Assembly (NCBI GenBank): GCA_963751615.1
Contig: CAVVVG010000006.1
Span: forward strand, 1 to 64,000
Reading direction: 5' to 3'
DNA: 64,000 nt
Source: Palsa-892 sp963751615
GTDB taxonomy: Bacteria > Pseudomonadota > Alphaproteobacteria > Rhizobiales > Xanthobacteraceae
Position 1 is the first letter of the stretch. Each line of letters starts with the position of its first letter. A program made the position numbers and the translations under genes. Below the pieces are notes generated by a model, which ran no database searches, had not been told where the DNA came from, and saw nothing but the letters and a program-made list of their open reading frames with translations. Positions 34,655 through 42,640 of the stretch are shown here, piece by piece.

Positions 34655-35771
34655 ATGTATTGCCTCGCAGCCCTATTTCGCGAAGTTGGTGCAACGCTAT
34701 CGATCGAGCGCATCACGCTCGATCCGCCGGGGCCGACTGAGGTATTGGTGCGCGATTGCTGCCGTGGGCCTGTGTCGCACCGATTATCACGTGATGCGCG
34801 GCGAGCGGCGTGTAGCGATGCAACCGATGGTGCTAGGCCACGAGGCCGCCGGCGTAGTCGAAAAAATCGGCACTGCAGTCGACGGGATCCAACCTGGCGA
34901 CCACGTGATACTTACTTTTATTCCGGGCTGCGGAAATTGTCGTTGGTGCCGTCACGGCCTGCATCATCTCTGCGCCGAAGGTCCGCGCATTACCCAGGGG
35001 CCGCAGCTTGACGGAACATATCGCCGGCGTGACGACAAGGATGTTGCCGTCGGTGCTTTCTGCATGATCGGAGCATTTGCCGAGCGCACCGTTGTTGATC
35101 AGGCCTCGATCGTCGTCATCGATAAGGACATCCCCCTTGATCTCGCCAGCCTCGTTGCCTGTGGCGTGCCAGCGGGTGTTGGAGCCGCGCGCTATCGCGC
35201 GCGGGTCAAGGCAGGCGAGAGCGTGCTCGTGGTGGGCTGCGGCGGAGATGGGATGAATGTCGTTCAGGGCGCACACCTGTGCGGCGCGTCAAAGATCATT
35301 GCCGCCGACATCGTATCCGCAAAACTTAATTGGGCGCGAGATTTCGGCGCTACCCACACCGTCAATGCGCAGGGTGAAGCTCTCATCCGCGCAGTGCTGG
35401 AGCTCACCGATGGTATTGGCGTCAACCACGCTTTTGTCTGCATCAACCCGCCAGAGACGCTGTTGCCAGCCTTTCGTGCGACTGCCAAGGCCGGCAATGT
35501 GGTGGTGACCGCGCTCACGCCCGACACCGTGACCGACATAAGAATCCCGCCGCTTGAACTCGTTGTTACCCAGAAGGCGATCATGGGTGCGGTTTACGGT
35601 TTTACGAGCCCAAGGCTGCAAATTCCCGAGCTCCTCACGCTGTATCGCAAAGGCAGATTGAAGCTGCGCGAATTGATCACGCAAACCTATCGCCTCGACG
35701 AAATAAATTGCGGTTATGCTGACCTCGAGGCAGGCAAGAACCTGCGCGGAATTGTGGTGTTTAATGGCTGA
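34655..35771 (+). pseudogene. zinc-type alcohol dehydrogenase, one frameshift
   Basis: A medium-chain dehydrogenase of about 370 residues. The N-terminus (LFREVGATLSIERITLDPPG, TEVLVR) is in one frame and the rest in another; the break is at 34753/34754 (CGC/CGG merged). The rest has GLCRTDYH with the catalytic Cys, LGHEAAGVVE with His and Glu, the structural zinc Cys set CGNCRWCRHGLHHLC, and the Rossmann motif VVGCGGDGMNVVQGA. It resembles class III or mycothiol-type ADHs. The Rossmann motif GxGGxG is slightly altered. No close partner on the same strand; the other island genes are divergent. Confidence 0.8.
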
Positions 35772-35879
35772 TCACGGGAGTGCTGCAATTGACCTGATTG
35801 TGGGCTTTCGCCCCGGCAGCCAATTTGCAACCGCCAAACCGAACCCAAAATCGCCGTCGGATTGAAACGATTGCGATTC

Positions 35880-36074
35880 CTACCGGGAAGCGCCGCGGTC
35901 GGTTACTGCTGCTAATATCTGATCGGGCGTTTCGACGACACCGATAGAATTATTCTCGTAGAGTCTGATCAAGCTGCCGCTTGAAGTGGGGTCGATATAG
36001 CAAGCCTCGTTCAAATTGACCCACACGGGCTTCGGATCGCGTGATGCTCTGGTCAGTTTCACCCAGTCAGCCAT
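35880..36074 (-). CDS. small conserved protein of unknown function
   Basis: The 64-residue protein starts at the ATG at 36072-36074 with AAGGA upstream. It reads MADWVKLTRASRDPKPVWVN, LNEACYIDPTSSGSLIRLYE, VVETPDQILAAV. The beta-strand order (WVKLxR, VxVNLxxA, TxIxF, VxETPDQIL) recalls a short protein common in Bradyrhizobium. The longer frame back to 36422 has no start signal. Close to the decayed tRNA copy at the island border. Confidence 0.65.
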   Translation of the reverse strand: MADWVKLTRASRDPKPVWVNLNEACYIDPTSSGSLIRLYENNSIGVVETPDQILAAVTDRGASR

Positions 36075-36322
36075 AGAAATTTTCCTTCTTTGTGTAGTTG
36101 TCGTTGAAAAGCAGTCCCCTGAGAAATTGCGCTCCGTAAAACCGCAATGGTTGAGAGCGCATAAACGATAGCGTAGCGCCCTGCGCCCGCAGGGGTGAAC
36201 CAAGTGTGCGCCCACCCTGCAGGAAATCCAATCCCGTCGGCAAATGTAATGAACAAGCTTTGGCAGATTGGTGATATTGTGAAAGTGTTGGACATGATGG
36301 CATGTAGTACCCTCGGAACTGA

Positions 36323-36368
36323 GACTTCTAAGCTGTCGGTCGAAGGTTGGAACCCTCCCGGGTCGCCA
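36323..36368 (+). repeat. decayed copy of the tRNA-Arg 3' end
   Basis: cttctaagctgtcggtcgaa followed by ggttggaaccctcccgggtcgcca matches 20323-20369 with five substitutions and one missing G. There is no 5' half. It is probably the far attachment-site copy of the second island. Confidence 0.75.
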
Positions 36369-36396
36369 TAAATCAAGTCTATAATCTTTAGAATCC

Positions 36397-37323
36397 ATGC
36401 AGCCGATTATTTCGATTTCCAATCTTTCGAAAACCTACAACACCGGTTTCGTCGCGCTGAAGAGCGTGAATCTCGAGATCGGTCGTGGGGAAATCTTTGC
36501 GTTGCTCGGGCCAAACGGCGCCGGCAAGACGACGCTCATCGGCATCGTGTGCGGCATCGTGAATCTGTCTAGTGGATCTGTTTCCATCGATGGCCATGAC
36601 GTAGTGAAGGATTATCGTGCGGCGCGGGCGCTAATTGGTCTGGTACCGCAAGAACTGACGACCGATGCATTTGAAACGGTGTGGGCGACCGTGTCGTTCA
36701 GCCGCGGATTGTTCGGCAAATCACGCAACCCCGATTACATCGCAAAAATCCTGAAAGATCTATCGCTCTACGACAAAAAGGATAGCATGATCCGCACGCT
36801 TTCCGGCGGCATGAAACGGCGCGTGCTGATTGCGAAAGCACTTTCGCATGAACCGAGAATTCTGTTTCTCGACGAGCCAACTGCGGGTGTCGACGTCGAA
36901 CTTAGAAAAGACATGTGGGGAATCGTGCGATCACTACGCGCTTCCGGCGCCACCATTATCCTAACCACGCATTACATCGAAGAAGCAGAGGAAATGGCGG
37001 ATCGGGTCGGCGTCATACACTATGGGGAACTGGTCCTCGTCGAAAACAAGACCGAGCTGATGGCGAAGCTTGGCAAAAAGCGGTTGATCCTTGAGCTGCA
37101 CCGCAATCTTGATGCAGTGCCCGCGGCGCTCTCCGCCCATCGCCTCAGCTTGACGCAGGGAGGAGAGCAGCTGGTCTTTACCTATGACACGCACGGCGAA
37201 AAGACGGGGATCACAACATTATTAAAGGATCTGAATGAAGCGGGAATTCGCTTCAAGGATCTCCGCACCGAAGAAAGTTCGCTGGAAGAGATTTTCGTCG
37301 ACTTGGTGAAAAAGCGCCAATGA
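36397..37323 (+). CDS. ABC-2 exporter ATP-binding protein (YadG-like)
   Basis: The 308-residue ATPase has Walker A (LLGPNGAGKTT near 37), the Q-loop (GLVPQE), the signature LSGGMKRR, Walker B (ILFLDEPTAG) and the H-loop (TTHYIEE). After about residue 215 a short extra domain ends in SLEEIFVDLVKK, typical of the DrrA/YadG class. It energises the membrane protein encoded next, with which it overlaps by four bases (ATGA). The substrate is not known; YadGH-type systems are often linked to export of small molecules or envelope material. Confidence 0.92.
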   Translation: MQPIISISNLSKTYNTGFVALKSVNLEIGRGEIFALLGPNGAGKTTLIGIVCGIVNLSSGSVSIDGHDVVKDYRAARALIGLVPQELTTDAFETVWATVSFSRGLFGKSRNPDYIAKILKDLSLYDKKDSMIRTLSGGMKRRVLIAKALSHEPRILFLDEPTAGVDVELRKDMWGIVRSLRASGATIILTTHYIEEAEEMADRVGVIHYGELVLVENKTELMAKLGKKRLILELHRNLDAVPAALSAHRLSLTQGGEQLVFTYDTHGEKTGITTLLKDLNEAGIRFKDLRTEESSLEEIFVDLVKKRQ

Positions 37324-38081
37324 ACTTCCGTGCCATGGCCGCAATTTACAAATTCGAGATGGCGCGCATGCGGCGCACGCTGCTACAGAGCGTCGTTTCT
37401 CCCGTGCTATCGACGGTCCTGTATTTTGTAGTGTTCGGGGCCGCGATTGGTTCGCGCATCACCGAGATCGAAGGCGTAAGCTACGGGACGTTTGTCGTGC
37501 CCGGTCTGATCATGATGACGCTGCTGACGCAGAGTGTCGCAAATGCATCCTTCGCCATTTACTTTCCGCGCTTCACGGGAACGATTTACGAAATCCTATC
37601 GGCCCCGATCTCTTATCTGGAAATCGTGCTTGGCTATGTCGGCGCCGCAGCTACCAAGTCAATCATCATTGGTCTGATTATCTTGGCGACGGCGAGCCTA
37701 CTCGTGCCTATGAAAATTGCTCATCCAGTCTGGATGATCGGCTTCCTTTTATTGACTGCGCTGACTTTTAGTCTGCTGGGATTCATCATCGGCATCTGGG
37801 CCGAAGGGTTCGAAAAGCTGCAATTTGTACCGCTGCTGATCATTACACCACTGTCTTTTCTGGGCGGCACTTTCTATTCCACCAAGATTTTGCCACCGGT
37901 TTGGCAAACGATCTCGTTGTTCAATCCCGTCGTTTATCTGATCAGCGGATTTCGCTGGAGCTTTTTCGAAATCGCTGACGTGAGCGTCGAAACGAGTCTG
38001 GCATTGACAGTACTATTTCTTGTAGTGTGTCTGGTGATGGTCTGGTGGATTTTCAAAACAGGCTATCGACTGAAAAGCTAG
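37320..38081 (+). CDS. ABC-2 exporter membrane protein (YadH-like)
   Basis: The 253-residue permease has an amphipathic start (FKFEMAR-like YKFEMARMRRTLLQSVVSPV), six hydrophobic segments (for example TVLYFVVFGAAIG, FVVPGLIMMTLLTQSVANAS, IIIGLIILATASLLV, FLLLTALTFSLLGFIIGIWA, LTVLFLVVCLVMVWWIF) and the ABC-2 signature region LLIITPLSFLGGTFYSTKIL, PPVWQTISLFNPVVYLISGF. It forms a dimer with the ATPase encoded upstream; genes overlap, so translation is coupled. Confidence 0.92.
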   Translation: MNFRAMAAIYKFEMARMRRTLLQSVVSPVLSTVLYFVVFGAAIGSRITEIEGVSYGTFVVPGLIMMTLLTQSVANASFAIYFPRFTGTIYEILSAPISYLEIVLGYVGAAATKSIIIGLIILATASLLVPMKIAHPVWMIGFLLLTALTFSLLGFIIGIWAEGFEKLQFVPLLIITPLSFLGGTFYSTKILPPVWQTISLFNPVVYLISGFRWSFFEIADVSVETSLALTVLFLVVCLVMVWWIFKTGYRLKS

Positions 38082-38118
38082 CCGACACGGTGGGCCAGCC
38101 ATCTATTTCTACAATCGT

Positions 38119-38703
38119 TTATTTCAGCGCTGTTTCCACAAACATCAAGCGATCTTGACCGAAAATCAATCGGCCATCGACAAAGAACGTGGGCGCACCG
38201 AAGACGCCGCGCTGGACCGCTTCTTCGGTTGCTGCTTTCAAACCGTCTTTGATAGATGGCTCATTGATGCCAGCGATAATTTTCCCAGAATCCAGGCCGG
38301 CGGCATTGAGAACAGCGACGATTTCCTTGGGATCGGACATATTGACATTATCTACCCACATCGCGCGAAAGACAGCGTCCGAATAGGGGATCAAAAATCC
38401 GTTTTGCTGCGCAAACAATGCCCCTCGCATCAGCATTAGCGTATTGATGGGGAAATTCGAATTCCGCCGGTAGGGAACCCCATAAAGCTTCGCAAAGCTT
38501 TCGAGGTCTTCCAGCATCCATTTTGCTTTGGCCGGTACCGAAACCGGAGATCGGTTTCCGGTCGCGGCGAAGACGCCGCCTAGCAATATAGGTTTATAAT
38601 TTACCGTTGCGTGGTATTTTTCGGACAGACGTCCGATCTGCGTATAAGCTAGATAAGACGTGGGACTTCCGTAATCAAAATAAAAATCGATCTGCTTGCT
38701 CAT
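38119..38703 (-). CDS. 2-hydroxychromene-2-carboxylate isomerase-like (DsbA/GST kappa) protein
   Basis: The 194-residue protein starts at the ATG at 38701-38703 (GGGGA upstream); the longer frame overlaps the next gene. It has the thioredoxin-like kappa fold: FYFDYGSPTSYLAY with the Ser that binds glutathione in place of CxxC, KPILLGGVF, PVSVPAKAKWMLEDL, NTLMLMRGALFAQQ, and FGAPTFFVDGRLIFGQDRL. Family members isomerise a chromene in naphthalene catabolism or act on other glutathione conjugates. It forms an operon with the SDR gene 20 bp upstream. Confidence 0.85.
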   Translation of the reverse strand: MSKQIDFYFDYGSPTSYLAYTQIGRLSEKYHATVNYKPILLGGVFAATGNRSPVSVPAKAKWMLEDLESFAKLYGVPYRRNSNFPINTLMLMRGALFAQQNGFLIPYSDAVFRAMWVDNVNMSDPKEIVAVLNAAGLDSGKIIAGINEPSIKDGLKAATEEAVQRGVFGAPTFFVDGRLIFGQDRLMFVETALK

Positions 38704-38723
38704 CGCCGATTCCCCATGCGCTT

Positions 38724-39455
38724 TTACCACGGCTCCAGCCACGGCCGTACGTCAAGTTCAAATGTCCAGGCGCTGCGTTTTTGTCTGTGGAGATGCCAAT
38801 AGTTTTCGGCAATGTCATCCGGCGCGAGCAACCCGTCAGCGGGTCTAGATTTGACCATATCGGGAAACCGTTCCCGAACGAAGGGCGTGTCGATCGGCCC
38901 ATCGATGACCACGTGTGACACATGGATTCCCTGTTTTCCGAATTCACGCGCCATGCTTTGCGCGAGTGACCGCAGCGCGTGCTTGCCGCCCGAGAACGCG
39001 GAATATCCTGAGCTGCCGCGCAAGCTTGCGGTCGCCCCGGTGAAGATCATTGTGCCCCGGCCGCGCGGCGCCATGTATTTCATGGCCTCGCGCGCCGAAA
39101 TGAAACCGGCAAGGGCGCAAAGCTCCCAGACTTTGGTGTAAACGCGGACGGTAGTTTCGCGGATATCAGACCTGACGTTCCCGCCGATATTGAATACGAA
39201 AACCTCGATCGGCCCATGTTCCTGCTCAATCTTTGAAAACATCTCGGCGATCTGCTCTTCGCGCCTTGCATCACAACCGAACGGAATTGCGTGTCCACCC
39301 GCTTTTGTGATTTGTTCGACAAGCGGTTGCAGCTTATCCGCGTTTCTGCGCGCGACGCAGACCGTAAAGCCTTCGCGGGCGAACCGCCTTGCGACCGCTG
39401 ATCCAAGACTGTCGCCGGCACCAATTATGACCGCGACTTGATTTTTTGATTTCAT
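38724..39455 (-). CDS. short-chain dehydrogenase/reductase with atypical active site
   Basis: The 243-residue SDR starts at the ATG at 39453-39455 (GGAGG upstream). It has GAGDSLGSAVARRF (cofactor), FNIGGNVRSDI in place of NNAG, TGATASLRGSSGYSAFSGGK, and HVVIDGPIDTPFVRE. In the YxxxK position it reads FSGGK, so the catalytic Tyr is Phe unless the Tyr four residues before replaces it. This type is annotated as a reductase, but activity is uncertain. It is the first gene of a two-gene operon with the isomerase. Confidence 0.85.
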   Translation of the reverse strand: MKSKNQVAVIIGAGDSLGSAVARRFAREGFTVCVARRNADKLQPLVEQITKAGGHAIPFGCDARREEQIAEMFSKIEQEHGPIEVFVFNIGGNVRSDIRETTVRVYTKVWELCALAGFISAREAMKYMAPRGRGTMIFTGATASLRGSSGYSAFSGGKHALRSLAQSMAREFGKQGIHVSHVVIDGPIDTPFVRERFPDMVKSRPADGLLAPDDIAENYWHLHRQKRSAWTFELDVRPWLEPW

Positions 39456-39572
39456 TGGACGCCTCCGCGTGTTTCCGACCAAAAAATGGACGCTGCGATG
39501 CGAGACAGCTTACTGTTTACAGTCGTGATCTCTGCCAGAGGGTAGTGCAGGAAGTCGATTGGTTTTTCGGTC

Positions 39573-40496
39573 TTAGAGTTTTCTAGCCTCGGAAATCAGT
39601 AGTGGAATATTTTGACCGTTGCCCGGCGCCATGATGTGAACGCCAGCAATGCCATGCATGTTCGAATATTCTCGGATTAATTCAAGCGCGATGCTGCGGC
39701 CTTCAGCCAGTGGGTCACGCGCATTTTCCATCCTCTCGATGAGACGGTCGGGGATGGTCGTCCCATAAAGGTGGTTACGCATCCAACGCGCAGAACGTGC
39801 TGAATGGAGGGGAGCAATACCAACAATAAAACGAATCTGTTCGGGGATCCGATATTGTTCGAGGCGTTTCATATAGCGGCGGAGCAGGGGAGCATCCATG
39901 CAAAATTGGGTCTGCACAAAGCGCGCACCGGCACCGATTTTCGCAAGGAGACCTTCAGGTTTCCATTGGGCGGATGGTTCTAGCGGTAAATCCGCTGCGC
40001 CCAAAAAAAATTCGGCCGCGCCGCTAACCTTGCGCCCACTCGGCAGCTCCTGTTTATCCCGCAGATTTCGTGCGGTTTGCAGCAAGCCGACGGCATCAAG
40101 GTCGAATACGGCTTTCGCATCCGGTTGGTCGCCGGCTTCAGGATTATCGCCCCGCAAAATCAGAAGATTGCGAATGCCGAGTGCAGCAGCTCCCATCAGA
40201 TCAGCCTGCAGGGCGATCCGGTTTCTGTCGCGGCAGACCAATTGAAGAATGGGTTCGAGCCCTTCTTTTGCAAGAATCGCCGCCGCCGCGAGCGCCGACA
40301 TATGCGCATGTGCGCCGGCGCCGTCCGTCACATTGACCGCGTCAGCGACGCCTTTGAGCGGCCGCGCCATGCGCAGCAGATCATCGGCATTGCAGGAAGC
40401 AGGCGGTGTGATTTCGGCGGTAAATATAAAACGGCCTGCCGCGAGTGTTTCCGCGAAAGAGTCGACTTTATGTATGCGAGCCTGAGCCGTGGTCAT
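39573..40496 (-). CDS. metF: methylenetetrahydrofolate reductase
   Basis: The 307-residue FAD-dependent TIM barrel reduces 5,10-methylene-THF to 5-methyl-THF. Recognisable elements are FIFTAEITPP near residue 25 with the key Glu, DAVNVTDGAGAHAHMSALAA, ILQLVCRDRNRIALQADLMG, LLILRGDNPEAG, and GARFVQTQFCMD with Gln for folate binding. The end is the family's usual barrel helix. It stands alone; a link to one-carbon release by the neighbouring catabolic genes is only a guess. Confidence 0.88.
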   Translation of the reverse strand: MTTAQARIHKVDSFAETLAAGRFIFTAEITPPASCNADDLLRMARPLKGVADAVNVTDGAGAHAHMSALAAAAILAKEGLEPILQLVCRDRNRIALQADLMGAAALGIRNLLILRGDNPEAGDQPDAKAVFDLDAVGLLQTARNLRDKQELPSGRKVSGAAEFFLGAADLPLEPSAQWKPEGLLAKIGAGARFVQTQFCMDAPLLRRYMKRLEQYRIPEQIRFIVGIAPLHSARSARWMRNHLYGTTIPDRLIERMENARDPLAEGRSIALELIREYSNMHGIAGVHIMAPGNGQNIPLLISEARKL

Positions 40497-40733
40497 TTGA
40501 TCGCCCTATTTACGGCAGGAAGAACCTCTTTGGCCATTGAAATTATCGAATGGCGTGAAAGGCGACGGGCCCGCCAGTCTTTGCTTGCGTACAGCAGCGC
40601 TCCCAAGTCAACTTTTTCGCGAAGAAGTAGCAATTCATCGGTCACCTGTTACGGCGAACCGTAATTGATTAGCTCATTGCAAATGCCGTCGATGGTGATA
40701 GCGCTGTCTCTGGCGTGTCACATCGTCTCGAAA

Positions 40734-41594
40734 TTATGCCGCCTTTTGCAGCGTGAAGTCATATTTGACTTCATAGAAAGGCTTATCGCTCATCTTGCCC
40801 GTCGGTGTGCGACCTGAGGATTTCTCGACAAAAGGCACGATCAGTGGCTCCTTCACGCCGAACACGACATCGCTGTCGATGTACGGGTCGCCTTTCTGAA
40901 AAATGTGCGTGATGATGCGATGGTAACCCGGCGCCTCGATGAGAAAATGAATATGCGCGGGGCGCATGTGGCTAATTTTCGTGCGCGACATAAGTTCGCC
41001 GATTGTGCCGTCCATCGGGATTGTGTACCCGATCGGAGCGACGGTTTGGAATACATAAGAGCCGTCCGCTTGCGTGTGATAGATGGCGCGTAGCCAAGGC
41101 TCCTTCACCTCGCGTTGCGCCTCGTAAAAACCCTCGCCGTCAGTTTGCCAGATATCAAGAATGGCGCCTTTGACCGGCTTGCCGTTGAGATCGCGCACGA
41201 TGCCAGAAACGTAGCAAGGAATACCTGGTGCTTCTCCTGCCATACTCGCGCCATTCTCAAGTTCGGGAGAATCGTGAATGTGGAATGGGCCCGTAACAGT
41301 GGTTGGGGTAGCGCCGGTATCGAGGCGATGATTGATCGCGTCAACCAACATCGAGACGCCAAGCACGTCCGATGCAAGAATAAATTCTTGCCGCTTGTCG
41401 GTGCACATCTTGCCAGTGCGCGTTAGCCAGTCGATCGCCGTCATCCATTCGGCCTCGGTTAGCTCGACGTCCCGCACAAAGCCGTGCAAATGTGTGATCA
41501 GTGACGTCATGATTTTACGCAGCCGCGGATCAGGAATATTTTTCCAGCGTTCGACCGCGAGATCCGTGAGATTTTGTTCGGTCACATAAATCAT
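40734..41594 (-). CDS. intradiol ring-cleavage dioxygenase (hydroxyquinol 1,2-dioxygenase-like)
   Basis: The 286-residue enzyme has the catechol-dioxygenase N-terminal helical domain (about 1-95: RLRKIMTSLITHLHGFVRDV, MTAIDWLTRTGKM, LGVSMLVDAIN) and the catalytic beta domain with all four Fe(III) ligands, Tyr157 (GEGFYEAQ), Tyr190 (APIGYTIP), His214 and His216 (RPAHIHFLI). It cleaves a catechol or hydroxyquinol between the hydroxyls to a muconate. The sequence is nearer the hydroxyquinol group (ILDIWQTDGEG, GPFHIHDSP) than catA. First of the catabolic block. Confidence 0.9.
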   Translation of the reverse strand: MIYVTEQNLTDLAVERWKNIPDPRLRKIMTSLITHLHGFVRDVELTEAEWMTAIDWLTRTGKMCTDKRQEFILASDVLGVSMLVDAINHRLDTGATPTTVTGPFHIHDSPELENGASMAGEAPGIPCYVSGIVRDLNGKPVKGAILDIWQTDGEGFYEAQREVKEPWLRAIYHTQADGSYVFQTVAPIGYTIPMDGTIGELMSRTKISHMRPAHIHFLIEAPGYHRIITHIFQKGDPYIDSDVVFGVKEPLIVPFVEKSSGRTPTGKMSDKPFYEVKYDFTLQKAA

Positions 41595-41642
41595 GGCTTA
41601 TCATTCCTCAATTGCGTGTTTCTTGGGCTGAAAGTCTTCGGC

Positions 41643-42107
41643 TCAGTTGGGCGCCGTCATTTCGGACGCCATAATGTCCGGCTTACGCCCTTTGGCTTCT
41701 GCGGCGGCAAAATTAAGTTCGATCTTTACTCCGTTTGGATCAAGTAGGAAAAGCTGATAAAGGCCTTGGTCGTCCACACGGCGTTCCTTGAAATCAATTT
41801 TGTTTTTCTTCAGATGCTCAACCACGCCATTGAGGTCAGTAGCACGAAAGGCGACGTGATCGATTACGCCGGAGCCTTGTGTCGTTTGCGATTCTTGCCC
41901 AAGATATTTCTTGCGGTTGTCGGAAACGTTTGTACCCCCGACCGTCAGATGCAGCACATCCCGGTCGCCGAGATAAAGCCAGTAAACCGGAAACTTGAAA
42001 TCTGGATGCGGGCCGATTTTGAAGCCGAGGACTTTGATGTACCAGTCTTTTGTCGCTTCGATATCTTCGGCCTGAATCAGAAAATGCTCCATGAAGGAAA
42101 GCGGCAT
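41643..42107 (-). CDS. VOC-family (glyoxalase/dioxygenase-fold) protein
   Basis: The 154-residue protein starts at the ATG at 42105-42107 (GGGAGG upstream). It has two VOC modules: MEHFLIQAEDIEATKDWYIK, HPDFKFPVYWLYLGDRDVLH, and VIDHVAFRATDLNGVVEHLK, LFLLDPNGVKIELNF. The likely metal ligands His (MEHF), His (LHLT or DHVAF) and Glu (KIELNF) are present. It may be an extradiol-type dioxygenase, an isomerase or a resistance protein; the neighbour genes suggest a catabolic role. Confidence 0.82.
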   Translation of the reverse strand: MPLSFMEHFLIQAEDIEATKDWYIKVLGFKIGPHPDFKFPVYWLYLGDRDVLHLTVGGTNVSDNRKKYLGQESQTTQGSGVIDHVAFRATDLNGVVEHLKKNKIDFKERRVDDQGLYQLFLLDPNGVKIELNFAAAEAKGRKPDIMASEMTAPN

Positions 42108-42229
42108 GAAGGAACCTCCCTGAACTTTCTTGTCGCGCTGCCCGCACGTTGCGTGGGGAGCCATGCATGTGTACCAGTTTTGGCCAATACCGAAGGTGCT
42201 GTCCAGAAGCTGTTGTCCAGGAGTTCGCA

Positions 42230-42535
42230 ATGTCTGCTTATTGGGTTGCAAGATCAAAAATCAACGATCCCGTCGAGTACAAGAAATACACTGACCTCGT
42301 TCCTGAAATCATTGCCAAATATAATGGCAAGGTGCTTGCTCGTGGCGGCAAGTTTCAGATCATGGAAGGACCGGACAAATTTCACCGGTTTATCGTCATC
42401 GAATTCCCAAGTTTTAACCAGGCCGTGGCGTGTTTTACCTCTGCCGAATATGATCGTGCGGCGGCATTTCGGCGTAGCGGTGCGGGCGAAGTCGAAACCA
42501 TTATCGTGGAGGGCGGCGAGGCCACATCGCGTTGA
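42230..42535 (+). CDS. DUF1330 small protein
   Basis: The 101-residue protein has a ferredoxin-like dimeric alpha/beta barrel: MSAYWVARSKINDPVEYKKY, VLARGGKFQIMEGPDKFHRF, IVIEFPSFNQAVACFTSAEY, and a final VEGG. The start (AGGAG upstream) fits this family. DUF1330 proteins are of unknown function and often neighbour degradation genes. It diverges from the VOC gene and precedes the transporter binding-protein gene. Confidence 0.88.
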   Translation: MSAYWVARSKINDPVEYKKYTDLVPEIIAKYNGKVLARGGKFQIMEGPDKFHRFIVIEFPSFNQAVACFTSAEYDRAAAFRRSGAGEVETIIVEGGEATSR

Positions 42536-42640
42536 TGCACTGCACCTAAAAATTGCTGTTGGAATCGTTCCGCTAGCGCTACCGCGGGAATTCCGCTTAG
42601 GATGTTGAAAAAACATGACCATAAAAGGGAGGAAACTTAA

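Noticed and set aside
20370..36322. Integrase or transposase inside the islands
   Set aside because: I looked for tyrosine and serine recombinase and DDE transposase motifs in all frames and saw none, so no mobility gene is reported.
35880..36422. 180-residue protein on the minus strand
   Set aside because: Only the last 64 residues have a ribosome site and a conserved look. The upstream part overlaps the decayed tRNA copy.
41766..42608. 280-residue open frame on the + strand
   Set aside because: It is antisense to the VOC gene and overlaps the DUF1330 gene, whose ribosome sites and family motifs are clear.
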